A stretch of DNA of 64,000 nucleotides from Borreliella spielmanii (GTDB lineage Bacteria > Spirochaetota > Spirochaetia > Borreliales > Borreliaceae), in the NCBI RefSeq assembly GCF_014201705.1, contig NZ_JACHFA010000001.1:186001-250000 (forward strand), written 5' to 3'. Positions 1 through 7,377 of this stretch are shown one piece after another. The translations under genes were made by a program, and so were the position numbers. Every line of letters begins with the position of its first letter. The stretch's first letter is position 1. The notes beneath the pieces are model-generated. The model ran no database searches. It was not told where the DNA came from and saw only the letters and a program-made list of their open reading frames with translations.

Positions 1-6
1 CATCAT
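1..6 (-). CDS. Probable start of the downstream ABC permease gene (cut by window edge)
   Basis: On the minus strand the ATPase gene stops with TGA and is followed directly by ATGATG at the window edge. In this transporter family the membrane permease gene commonly follows the ATPase. Only one or two codons are visible, so this is inference from position. Confidence 0.3.
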
Positions 7-1617
7 TCAATTTAAACCTATCATCATTTTACCAATAACATCAATATCAAAATTGTCCTCTAAAATACCCACTATCTTTCCATCATGCATTACAGCTATC
101 CTGTCACAAACATTAACAAGCTCATCAAGTTCAAGAGAAACTAATAAAATAGATCTACCCGCATCTCTTTGCTCTATTATTCTTTTATAAATATTCTCAA
201 CAGCTCCAACATCAAGTCCTCTTGTAGGCTGAATGGCTAAAAGAACATCTGGCTCTAAACTAATCTCACGAGCAATAATAACCTTTTGCTGATTACCCCC
301 AGATAAATATTTTACCTTATTAAAAATATTTCTTGGTCTAATATCAAAATAATTTACAAGTTGGTTGCTCAATTTTTTTAAAATGTTAAGATCAAACCCT
401 ATAAATTGTCTTTTAACCTTATCAAATTGTCTTTTAATAAAATTGAAAAAATTAAATTTCAAATCAAAATTACTCTTTGAATGATTTTTTTTAAATTTCA
501 AATAATCAGAATTATCAAAGCTTTTAAGCCCAATATTTTGCATAACATTAAATTCTAAAATAAGACCATGTCTTTGCCTGTCCGAAGGAATATTGCCAAT
601 TTTTTTATCTATTATTTGCTTAATTGTTAAACCTTTTAAAGATTCCAAATTACCTGAAGAATTTTTTTTAAAAATATCGCCCTTAAAAATGCTTTTCAAA
701 CCCAAAATTGCATCAACCAAGTCCTCTTGACCACTTCCCTCAATACCTGATATCCCAAGAATTTCACCATTTCTCAGATCAAGATTAACATCTTTAACCT
801 TTAAAATTCCCCTCTCATCTTTAACACTTAAATTCTTTATTTCAAGAACATTAAAATGATTTTTGAATTGAATCTTGGATGAGCGAAGTGCAATTTCTTT
901 GCCTATCATTAATTTTGTAAGATCTTTATCATCAATCTCAGCAATATTAACAGTTTTTACAGTCTTCCCAAGACGCATAATTGTACATCGCTTTGCAATA
1001 GACCTAATTTCTTTTATTTTATGAGTAATAAGTATTACAGTATGACCCTCTTGAGTGAGTACCTTTAAAATATTTATAAAATCATCAACTTCACTTGGAG
1101 CAAGCACTGCAGTAGGTTCATCAAAAATAATAATATCTGCATTTCGATAAAGAACTTTTAATATCTCTATTTTTTGCTCCATACCAACACTCAAGTCTTC
1201 AACCTTTTTCTCTAGATCTATTTTTAAACCATACTTTTCTGAAAGATAATTTATTTTTTTTCTAGCTTGTTTGTAATCAATAAAACCAAATTTTGAATTT
1301 TCATACCCTAAAATAATATTCTGAACAGCAGTAAACTGCGGAATCAACATAAAATGCTGAAAAACCATTCCAATACCATTTCGAATAGCCTCACTTGAAT
1401 CCTTAAAGTTTACTTCTTGACCTTTTAAAATAATTCGACCGCTATTTACTTGATGAATTCCATAAATAGTCTTCATTAGGGTAGTCTTTCCAGCACCATT
1501 TTCTCCAAGAATAGCATGAACTTCCCCCGCTTTAAATTTAATAGAAACATTATCATTGGCAATAAAATTGCCATACTTTTTTGTAATATTTTCTAATACC
1601 AATATATCTTCTTTCAT
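7..1617 (-). CDS. bmpE: ABC transporter ATP-binding protein, nucleoside/sugar (RbsA/MglA/YufO type; BB0677 equivalent)
   Basis: Double-cassette ATPase of 536 residues that would energise uptake of purine nucleosides (or sugars) across the inner membrane, working with permeases beyond the left window edge and a Bmp-type lipoprotein. The first cassette has Walker A GENGAGKTT at 38-46, a C-loop LSVGMEQK and Walker B IIIFDEPT. The second cassette has the usual degenerate P-loop (GIEGSGQED) and an intact LSGGNQQKV signature. About 40 extra residues rich in Lys, Phe and Asn lie before the second signature, roughly 365-430, longer than I expect for the family. The ATG is preceded on the minus strand by AGGG. 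The substrate call relies on recalled work on BmpDEFG in B. burgdorferi; older annotation calls it mglA. Confidence 0.85.
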   Translation of the reverse strand: MKEDILVLENITKKYGNFIANDNVSIKFKAGEVHAILGENGAGKTTLMKTIYGIHQVNSGRIILKGQEVNFKDSSEAIRNGIGMVFQHFMLIPQFTAVQNIILGYENSKFGFIDYKQARKKINYLSEKYGLKIDLEKKVEDLSVGMEQKIEILKVLYRNADIIIFDEPTAVLAPSEVDDFINILKVLTQEGHTVILITHKIKEIRSIAKRCTIMRLGKTVKTVNIAEIDDKDLTKLMIGKEIALRSSKIQFKNHFNVLEIKNLSVKDERGILKVKDVNLDLRNGEILGISGIEGSGQEDLVDAILGLKSIFKGDIFKKNSSGNLESLKGLTIKQIIDKKIGNIPSDRQRHGLILEFNVMQNIGLKSFDNSDYLKFKKNHSKSNFDLKFNFFNFIKRQFDKVKRQFIGFDLNILKKLSNQLVNYFDIRPRNIFNKVKYLSGGNQQKVIIAREISLEPDVLLAIQPTRGLDVGAVENIYKRIIEQRDAGRSILLVSLELDELVNVCDRIAVMHDGKIVGILEDNFDIDVIGKMMIGLN

Positions 1618-1859
1618 TAAAATTTAACCCTAATAAACATCAAACACAAAGACTTACAATATTCTATTCTAATGAAATATAATAAAACTTAAAATTTATA
1701 TTTTCAATAACATTTTTATATTTTAATAAACAAAATAAGTTATTTATAAAAATTAATTACTAATAAATAAAAAATGCTTAAAATATAAAAACCTTAATAA
1801 AGAAAATAAATTAATGCTAAAATAAAAGAATGACTAAACTATTATAAAAAGAGAGTACT
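1618..1859. promoter_or_regulatory. Divergent AT-rich promoter region between bmpE and gph
   Basis: This gene-free stretch separates two divergent genes. For the minus-strand gene a possible -10 TAGAAT lies at 1661-1666. For the plus-strand gene TAAAAT lies at 1818-1823, with a weak ribosome site GAGAG just before the start at 1860. No convincing -35 hexamer was seen on either side. Confidence 0.35.
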
Positions 1860-2522
1860 ATGAAAATCAAAGCCTGCATTTTTGATATGGATGGAACCCT
1901 GGTAAATAGCATTATGGATATTGCATTCTCAATGAACATGGCTCTTTCAAACTTGGGATACAATACAATCGAACTAAACAAATTCAATGCTCTTGTTGGC
2001 AGAGGATTTAACCAGTTCGTAATAGACACCCTAAAGCTATTATCTCTTGAATACAATAATCCTAATTTACAAGATAAACTTTACAAAGAATTTGTAAAAG
2101 AATACAACAAAAACCTTTCATCTCAAACACAACCATACGAAAACATAAAAACTCTTCTTGAAAATATGAATAAACTTAACATTCCAATTGGGATTTTAAG
2201 TAATAAAAATCACGAAGAATTAATAAGTTTAGTAAAAAATATTTTTGGAAATATATTTTTTTTTGAAATCAGAGGTTATTCAAAAAAATTTCCACCAAAG
2301 CCAGATCCTGGAAATGCCCTTGATATGATATTAGAATTAAATGTTCGCAAAGAAGAAATTGCATATATTGGAGACAGTGATGTGGATATGCTAACTGCAA
2401 TAAACGCCGGATTCATACCAATAGGAGTTTCTTGGGGGTTTAGAAGTATTCAAGAATTAAAACAAAACGGAGCAAAATATATACTCCATAATCCTCTTGA
2501 ACTATTGGACCTAATTAAATGA
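1860..2522 (+). CDS. gph: HAD-family hydrolase, phosphoglycolate phosphatase-like (BB0676 equivalent)
   Basis: Cytoplasmic phosphatase of 220 residues. The N-terminal FDMDGTL supplies the nucleophile and acid/base aspartates (motif I). A mid-protein GILSNKNHE matches motif II, KPDPGN supplies the motif III lysine, and GDSDVDMLTA is the metal-binding motif IV. Length and cap position suit the Gph/PGP subgroup. The physiological substrate in an organism without photorespiration is unknown; 2-phosphoglycolate from DNA repair or another phosphomonoester are possibilities. It opens a tightly coupled operon, overlapping the next gene by 4 bases (ATGA). Confidence 0.85.
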   Translation: MKIKACIFDMDGTLVNSIMDIAFSMNMALSNLGYNTIELNKFNALVGRGFNQFVIDTLKLLSLEYNNPNLQDKLYKEFVKEYNKNLSSQTQPYENIKTLLENMNKLNIPIGILSNKNHEELISLVKNIFGNIFFFEIRGYSKKFPPKPDPGNALDMILELNVRKEEIAYIGDSDVDMLTAINAGFIPIGVSWGFRSIQELKQNGAKYILHNPLELLDLIK

Positions 2523-3382
2523 ATATAAAACCATATTTTCCTTACATATATCATTACCTATTTAATCATGAAAGCATAAAAAGTTTATCTGCTATAGAAA
2601 AAGAAATTGAAATACTCAACTATTTAAAAGAAAACAAAAAAACTATTACTACATTTATCAAGAATGATTTTGAATCAGAACTAAAAGATTTAATTCAGTA
2701 CGTCAAAGATAAAACAGATATAATGATTACGCCATTTGTTTTATCTGGTATTGAAGCTATTGATTTTAACATTGTAAAGCCTCTCTTTACCAAAGAATTA
2801 ACAAAAAACGACTTGAATTTGGTATTTAACTTCGTTAAAATCAACTCATCTTTAAGAAAAGAATTCTTTTATAATTTTAATACTATAAGTAACGGGTATA
2901 TTACTTTTTACATAAATAAACTATTTGAAGGAAAAAACTCTTACACAGTATACTTAATACAAAAGGAAAATAAAGCCCTTTATTCATCAGACATCATAAA
3001 AAATTATATAAAGATATTACTTCTCTTAAAAGTATTGGTAATTAAATACTGCTTTGAAAAAGAAATAGAATTGACTATTAAAAATATTGAATCGACTTCA
3101 AAAGCAATAAGCAATGATACTGATTTTCTAGACGAAAAAACAGCCAAACTTATAATCGAAAGCTTTTTTAAATATGACATTTTACAAACAATGTCTCCAA
3201 TTTCAACATTAATTGCCATTTTTTCAGCCAGAGCGAGAATTCCAAAGTATAAAAACAATTCAGTCAAGGGTTTTATTGGGTACGATGAGAGTTGGTTTTC
3301 AATAAAACAATCGGGCTCTAGGGAATATGATTCAAGAATAATTAAAGAATTATTAGAAATAGCTAAGGTAAATAAATGGTAA
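2519..3382 (+). CDS. Conserved Borrelia protein of unknown function (BB0675 equivalent)
   Basis: I do not recognise the family. The 287-residue protein is Lys/Ile/Asn/Phe-rich, has no signal peptide or obvious membrane span, and looks helical and cytoplasmic. Its C-terminal third is better ordered, with a Gly/Ser/Tyr-containing stretch (FIGYDESWFSIKQSGSREYD) that could be a functional patch. The start overlaps the stop of the phosphatase by 4 bases, and its own stop overlaps the next start by 7 bases, so translation of the group is probably coupled. Confidence 0.7.
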   Translation: MNIKPYFPYIYHYLFNHESIKSLSAIEKEIEILNYLKENKKTITTFIKNDFESELKDLIQYVKDKTDIMITPFVLSGIEAIDFNIVKPLFTKELTKNDLNLVFNFVKINSSLRKEFFYNFNTISNGYITFYINKLFEGKNSYTVYLIQKENKALYSSDIIKNYIKILLLLKVLVIKYCFEKEIELTIKNIESTSKAISNDTDFLDEKTAKLIIESFFKYDILQTMSPISTLIAIFSARARIPKYKNNSVKGFIGYDESWFSIKQSGSREYDSRIIKELLEIAKVNKW

Positions 3383-4422
3383 AAAAATTTTCGATTTTCT
3401 TAAAAGCAATAATAATTTTTTCAATATTTGAACTTTTAGTTGAAGAACTCTCAATAATTCTTTTTTTACCATACAAAATACGATTTGCTCTAATATTTCT
3501 TGGGTTTTTATTTGACACAATTTTTATTTTTATTTTTTTATACAAAATAACTAAAGCCTACCTTTCCCAAAGATTAGAAATATACGTTAGAAACAATCTA
3601 TTCTTCGATATAATTCACTGCCTTATCCCTTTAGTATTTTACAGTTCATATCAGCTTAAAAACATAATTGTTGCCCAAGAAACCATATTAAATCCAATAA
3701 TGCTATCACTTTTCAAGCTGAGATTTTTAAGACTTCTTAGGTTTAATGATCTAATAATAGAAATCTATTACAATTCACAAGAAAAAAACCTAATACTAAC
3801 AGCATTTGCTAGAACATTTTCAATAAGCTTGTTAATACCATTTACATTTTTTATAATAATATCAAGCTCAAAAATTGTAAATTCAATACCAGAAAAACAA
3901 GAATTTAATATTATTAAAAATATATCAATAATAAATGAAAAAGCTTATATTAAAGAAAAATATCCCTTCATCTTAATAATCAAAGAAAAAGAAGACATAA
4001 TATACTCAAAATCAGACGAAATATTTGTTTACTACAGTCCTAGCGAATACAAAGTAATCGAAATAGAAAAGACAAAATTTTATATAGACAAATATTTGCA
4101 AAGAAAAAGCGACTCTATTCTTGGAATTTTTCTATTTGCATTGTTTGCATCATTTACCATTTTTTTAATGAATTTTTATAAATTCTTCAAGGCAAGCTTT
4201 TTAAAGCCTATTATTTTAATGACAAAAATTTTACAAGATCCATTAGAATATCGAAAAATTCAAATTCCTTTTACTTTAAGCGAAGAAAAAGTATATGAGC
4301 TTGCAAAAGCATTTAACAATCTTTTACTAAAAGAAAAACTAAATTCAAAGCGAAAAAGCAAAATACCTTTAGAAATTGAAAAAGTAAAAAAAATAATTAA
4401 TAAAAATCAGGAATTGAAATGA
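3376..4422 (+). CDS. Multi-span membrane protein with HAMP-like C-terminus (BB0674 equivalent)
   Basis: Unknown protein of 348 residues. Several hydrophobic segments occupy about 1-175, and a short stretch LFKLRFLRLLRF carries an arginine or lysine every third or fourth residue, reminiscent of a voltage-sensor S4 helix. A probably periplasmic loop follows (~180-240), then one more membrane span (~250-272). The segment after it resembles a HAMP linker: a proline at the membrane exit and the sequence SEEKVYELAKAFNNLL. No kinase, cyclase or methyl-accepting output domain follows. The ATG has an AAGG ribosome site. A channel- or sensor-like role is inference from topology only. Confidence 0.7.
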   Translation: MVKKFSIFLKAIIIFSIFELLVEELSIILFLPYKIRFALIFLGFLFDTIFIFIFLYKITKAYLSQRLEIYVRNNLFFDIIHCLIPLVFYSSYQLKNIIVAQETILNPIMLSLFKLRFLRLLRFNDLIIEIYYNSQEKNLILTAFARTFSISLLIPFTFFIIISSSKIVNSIPEKQEFNIIKNISIINEKAYIKEKYPFILIIKEKEDIIYSKSDEIFVYYSPSEYKVIEIEKTKFYIDKYLQRKSDSILGIFLFALFASFTIFLMNFYKFFKASFLKPIILMTKILQDPLEYRKIQIPFTLSEEKVYELAKAFNNLLLKEKLNSKRKSKIPLEIEKVKKIINKNQELK

Positions 4423-4937
4423 AAATTCAAATAATTATAATGCTATTATTTACATTGTTAAATTTTTCACTTAATGCTAGACTTTTGGACATATCAATTG
4501 AAAAAAAAGTAAACGAAGAAATAAAACAATATTCATCTTTTAATTTAATTTTAGAAAAAGAATACTATACTAATTTTCCAACAAGCGAAATAGAAAAAAA
4601 TATTTATAAACTAACTGAACATTTTGTAAAAAGCATAATGATTAATAAACCTGACTACGGCTTATTAAATCCAAACTACAAAGAAGCAAATAAATATCTG
4701 ATTCAAAGCGAGCTTGTTGATAACAAATTTTTAAAATATAAAATCTTTAAAATTAAAAATATAAATGGGGGTTTTAAAAGCTATTCACTAATATATACAA
4801 AAAAAGGATTTTACAAATTAGAACTTTACATAGAAAACAATACAGAACCTATAAAAATATTCAACCTTAACATTACTTATTTCTTAAAGAATTCAGATAA
4901 AATAAGTAATGAAATGATTTTCTTTCCAAAAGAATAA
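4419..4937 (+). CDS. Exported protein of unknown function (BB0673 equivalent)
   Basis: The 172-residue product begins with a signal-peptide-like segment of about 20 residues (hydrophobic core MLLFTLLNFSL, then LNA before Arg), so it is probably periplasmic. The mature part is Lys/Asn/Ile-rich with alternating beta-like stretches, and I do not recognise it. It overlaps the upstream membrane-protein gene by 4 bases, which suggests a partnership with that protein. It ends the operon that starts with the HAD phosphatase. Confidence 0.65.
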   Translation: MKIQIIIMLLFTLLNFSLNARLLDISIEKKVNEEIKQYSSFNLILEKEYYTNFPTSEIEKNIYKLTEHFVKSIMINKPDYGLLNPNYKEANKYLIQSELVDNKFLKYKIFKIKNINGGFKSYSLIYTKKGFYKLELYIENNTEPIKIFNLNITYFLKNSDKISNEMIFFPKE

Positions 4938-4940
4938 AAA

Positions 4941-4970
4941 CAATAAAATTAAAGCCAATAAAATTAAAGC
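4941..4970. repeat. Perfect 15-bp tandem duplication between convergent genes
   Basis: The unit CAATAAAATTAAAGC occurs twice head to tail at 4941-4955 and 4956-4970. It lies in the short gap between the exported-protein gene and cheY3. No strong terminator hairpin was found here. Confidence 0.85.
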
Positions 4971-4992
4971 CTGAGCTGTTTTTATAAACAAG

Positions 4993-5433
4993 TTATTTGA
5001 CAAACACAGACATTACTCTTTGAAGAACCTTTGCTCTATCTAATGGTTTAACAATAAATGTTTTAGCTCCTTTTATCAAACAATCTTTAACTAATTGTTC
5101 TTTACCCAAAGCAGATATCATTATCACTCTAGCATTTTTATCAAATTCCATAATATTAGAAAGACAGGTTATTCCATCCATTTTGGGCATGGTAATATCA
5201 AGAGTGACAATATCAATATTAGGATAATGATTCTTGTATTTTATAACAGCCTCCTCTCCATCAGCTGCTGTATCAATAATATTAAAACCCTCTGATGTAA
5301 AAATTTGTGTAAGCTGCTTTACGGTAAAAACAGAGTCGTCAACAATCAAAACATTAAAGGGAATACCTGTATCATAATTGATTCCTCTAGGTTTAGATGA
5401 AGAATCTGCAGCAATTGTGGTCTTTTGGATCAT
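4993..5433 (-). CDS. cheY3: Chemotaxis response regulator CheY3 (BB0672 equivalent)
   Basis: Single-domain receiver protein of 146 residues that, when phosphorylated by CheA2, binds the flagellar switch to change rotation. Receiver landmarks are the acidic pair D32/D33 (VDDS), the phosphoacceptor D79 (VTLDITMP), S107 (ISALG) and K129 (IVKP). About 25 residues precede the usual CheY start. The minus-strand leader has a strong ribosome site GGGAGG. It is the last gene of the flaA-cheA2-cheW3-cheX-cheY3 operon. Published work names this the CheY essential for chemotaxis in B. burgdorferi, with D79 as the phosphorylation site. Confidence 0.95.
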   Translation of the reverse strand: MIQKTTIAADSSSKPRGINYDTGIPFNVLIVDDSVFTVKQLTQIFTSEGFNIIDTAADGEEAVIKYKNHYPNIDIVTLDITMPKMDGITCLSNIMEFDKNARVIMISALGKEQLVKDCLIKGAKTFIVKPLDRAKVLQRVMSVFVK

Positions 5434-5472
5434 ATTAACCTCCCTTTTCTAATAAAAAGAATTTTTTTCATA

Positions 5473-5958
5473 TCAAACCCTCTCTCTTATTGCAATATTA
5501 ACTTCTATAATTTTACCATCAGGCAAAGAAAAAGGAACAATTAAAGCCTCAGAACCTTTATTACTTATCTTCATATTTTCTCCATAAATAAAAGCTGGTG
5601 GAGTTATATCAAATACAAAACCTTTGGCATGCAAAGTAGTAACAAAATTTCCAGCAATAATGTTGCCAACTTCAGTAAGAGTTGCAGCAACCATCTCTTT
5701 TGTTTCCTCATCATCAAAATCACAATATTCTTCAAAATTTAACTTAGAAGCAACAAAAAGGGCTGTTTCTATATCCATATCAATAATTATACTGCCCTCA
5801 ACAGATCCAGCAAGTCCCACTATTACAGAAACACCTTTTATCTTTTGATTTATCGATTTAAGCCCTGGTTTACCCATTTCTATATTCTCAACAAGCAACA
5901 TATCTCTTAAAACAGAAGAAGCGGCATCCAAAAACGGCTCTATATAATCTATTCTCAT
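5473..5958 (-). CDS. cheX: CheY-P phosphatase CheX (BB0671 equivalent)
   Basis: The 161-residue protein dephosphorylates CheY-P and terminates the excitation signal, taking the place of CheZ. The family active-site pattern E-x-x-N is present as E96 and N99 in TEVGNIIAGNF, and the alpha/beta CheC/CheX fold length fits. The start has a very good ribosome site (AAAGGAG) lying across the end of cheW3. It sits between cheW3 and cheY3 in the operon, so enzyme and substrate are co-transcribed. Confidence 0.93.
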   Translation of the reverse strand: MRIDYIEPFLDAASSVLRDMLLVENIEMGKPGLKSINQKIKGVSVIVGLAGSVEGSIIIDMDIETALFVASKLNFEEYCDFDDEETKEMVAATLTEVGNIIAGNFVTTLHAKGFVFDITPPAFIYGENMKISNKGSEALIVPFSLPDGKIIEVNIAIRERV

Positions 5959-5969
5959 TAATTTCTCCT

Positions 5970-7370
5970 TTAGACTTTCCTGTACAAGTTAAAATATTTT
6001 GTGGATTTTTCTTTTATAAAAATATCATTATTTTTAAGTTCTTCGTTATCTCCTAAAACCAAAAGAGCCCCTTTAATAGTTTTGGAAGCAATGATATTCA
6101 ACATTGAAATCTGATCTTCACTGCCTAAGAAACATAAAACATCTTTTAAAAAAACCATTCCCAAATTGCCAGGCAAATCTGAAAAAAGAGCATCGGAATA
6201 TTCAAACAAAACATTATTGAGAATTTCTGACTTAAATTTATAAATCCCAGGACTTTGTTCAAAAGAGTTCCTACGATAAATCTCACTAATACTAATTTCT
6301 GACTCCGAAAAAATCAACCTAGAAGTTTCAACCACTTTTAATAAATCATTATCAATAGCTGTCAACTTAAACGATCCTACATAATACTCAGACAAAGCAT
6401 TAACCAAGGCCATGGTCTCTCGTCCATTACCACAACCAATTTCTAATACATTAAAAATAGAATTCAAATTCTCCATAAAATTTAAGCGATTCTTAACAAT
6501 TTCATTTTGAAATTCTTCCAAACAATCAGCTCCCCACAGATTTCCTGATGATTTTGAATAAAATTCATTTAAAAAACTATCGTAAGGCAAGCAATCAGTA
6601 TCAACCATATTAAATTTTACTCCAACTTTTTCTAAAAACACATCATTTACTAAAGAAGCATTAAACGAAAATTTCGAAAGATTTTTTTTAATATTTTCCA
6701 AATTAAAAGTCGCAATATTATTTGCAGCTAAATTATCATTGTTATTACTATTTTTTAAAAAAACATTATTAGATAAACTGCCTTTACAATTCTCCAGCAT
6801 ATCTAAATCATCAAAATCGCCTACAAAATCGGTTTTTTCAACAAAATTTTGACCGGAGGTTAACACCTTTTCCTCTTCGCCATAATTAAAAATTTTAAAA
6901 ACATCAAGGAGTATATAAAGCTTTTCGTTATAATCTACAACACCTTTTATATAGTTTATCAAAGAATCTTGAGATAAAACTGGGTGCGGATCTTGAATAA
7001 GACTAGAATCTATTGAAAAAACATTATTAATTTTATCAACAATAACCCCTATAAGAAGGTCTTCATTTTTTAAGACCATAATATCTTCAAGATCTTTTTT
7101 ATTAAATTCCAAATTAAACATTATTCTAAGATCTATAATAGGAATTATCTCACCTCTCAAATTATCAAGCCCAGCTACATATTTTTTAGCATTCGGAACA
7201 TAAGTAAAATTACTAGATTTTCTAATTTCTTTAACCTGCATAATATCTACTAAATAATGATCCGAACCAAGCTCAAAAGAAACAACCTTAAAATCAAAAT
7301 TGGTCAATTTAGAATTACTATTTTTATCATCTAGAATTTTGGATCCAAAATAAATTTCTTTTATCTGCAC
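5970..7370 (-). CDS. cheW3: CheW3 coupling protein fused to a CheR-like methyltransferase domain (BB0670 equivalent)
   Basis: At 466 residues this is far longer than a plain CheW (~150-170). Residues ~25-170 are a CheW domain that links CheA2 to chemoreceptors (typical stretch AGLDNLRGEIIPIIDLR). A low-complexity Asn-rich linker covers ~180-220. Residues ~230-466 resemble the CheR/SAM methyltransferase fold, with a motif I loop NVLEIGCGNGRE at ~307-318 and an acidic TAIDND strand end. Whether it methylates receptors is not shown by sequence; it may be a scaffold. The gap to cheA2 is 7 bases. Confidence 0.9.
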   Translation of the reverse strand: MQIKEIYFGSKILDDKNSNSKLTNFDFKVVSFELGSDHYLVDIMQVKEIRKSSNFTYVPNAKKYVAGLDNLRGEIIPIIDLRIMFNLEFNKKDLEDIMVLKNEDLLIGVIVDKINNVFSIDSSLIQDPHPVLSQDSLINYIKGVVDYNEKLYILLDVFKIFNYGEEEKVLTSGQNFVEKTDFVGDFDDLDMLENCKGSLSNNVFLKNSNNNDNLAANNIATFNLENIKKNLSKFSFNASLVNDVFLEKVGVKFNMVDTDCLPYDSFLNEFYSKSSGNLWGADCLEEFQNEIVKNRLNFMENLNSIFNVLEIGCGNGRETMALVNALSEYYVGSFKLTAIDNDLLKVVETSRLIFSESEISISEIYRRNSFEQSPGIYKFKSEILNNVLFEYSDALFSDLPGNLGMVFLKDVLCFLGSEDQISMLNIIASKTIKGALLVLGDNEELKNNDIFIKEKSTKYFNLYRKV

Positions 7371-7377
7371 AAGAGAT

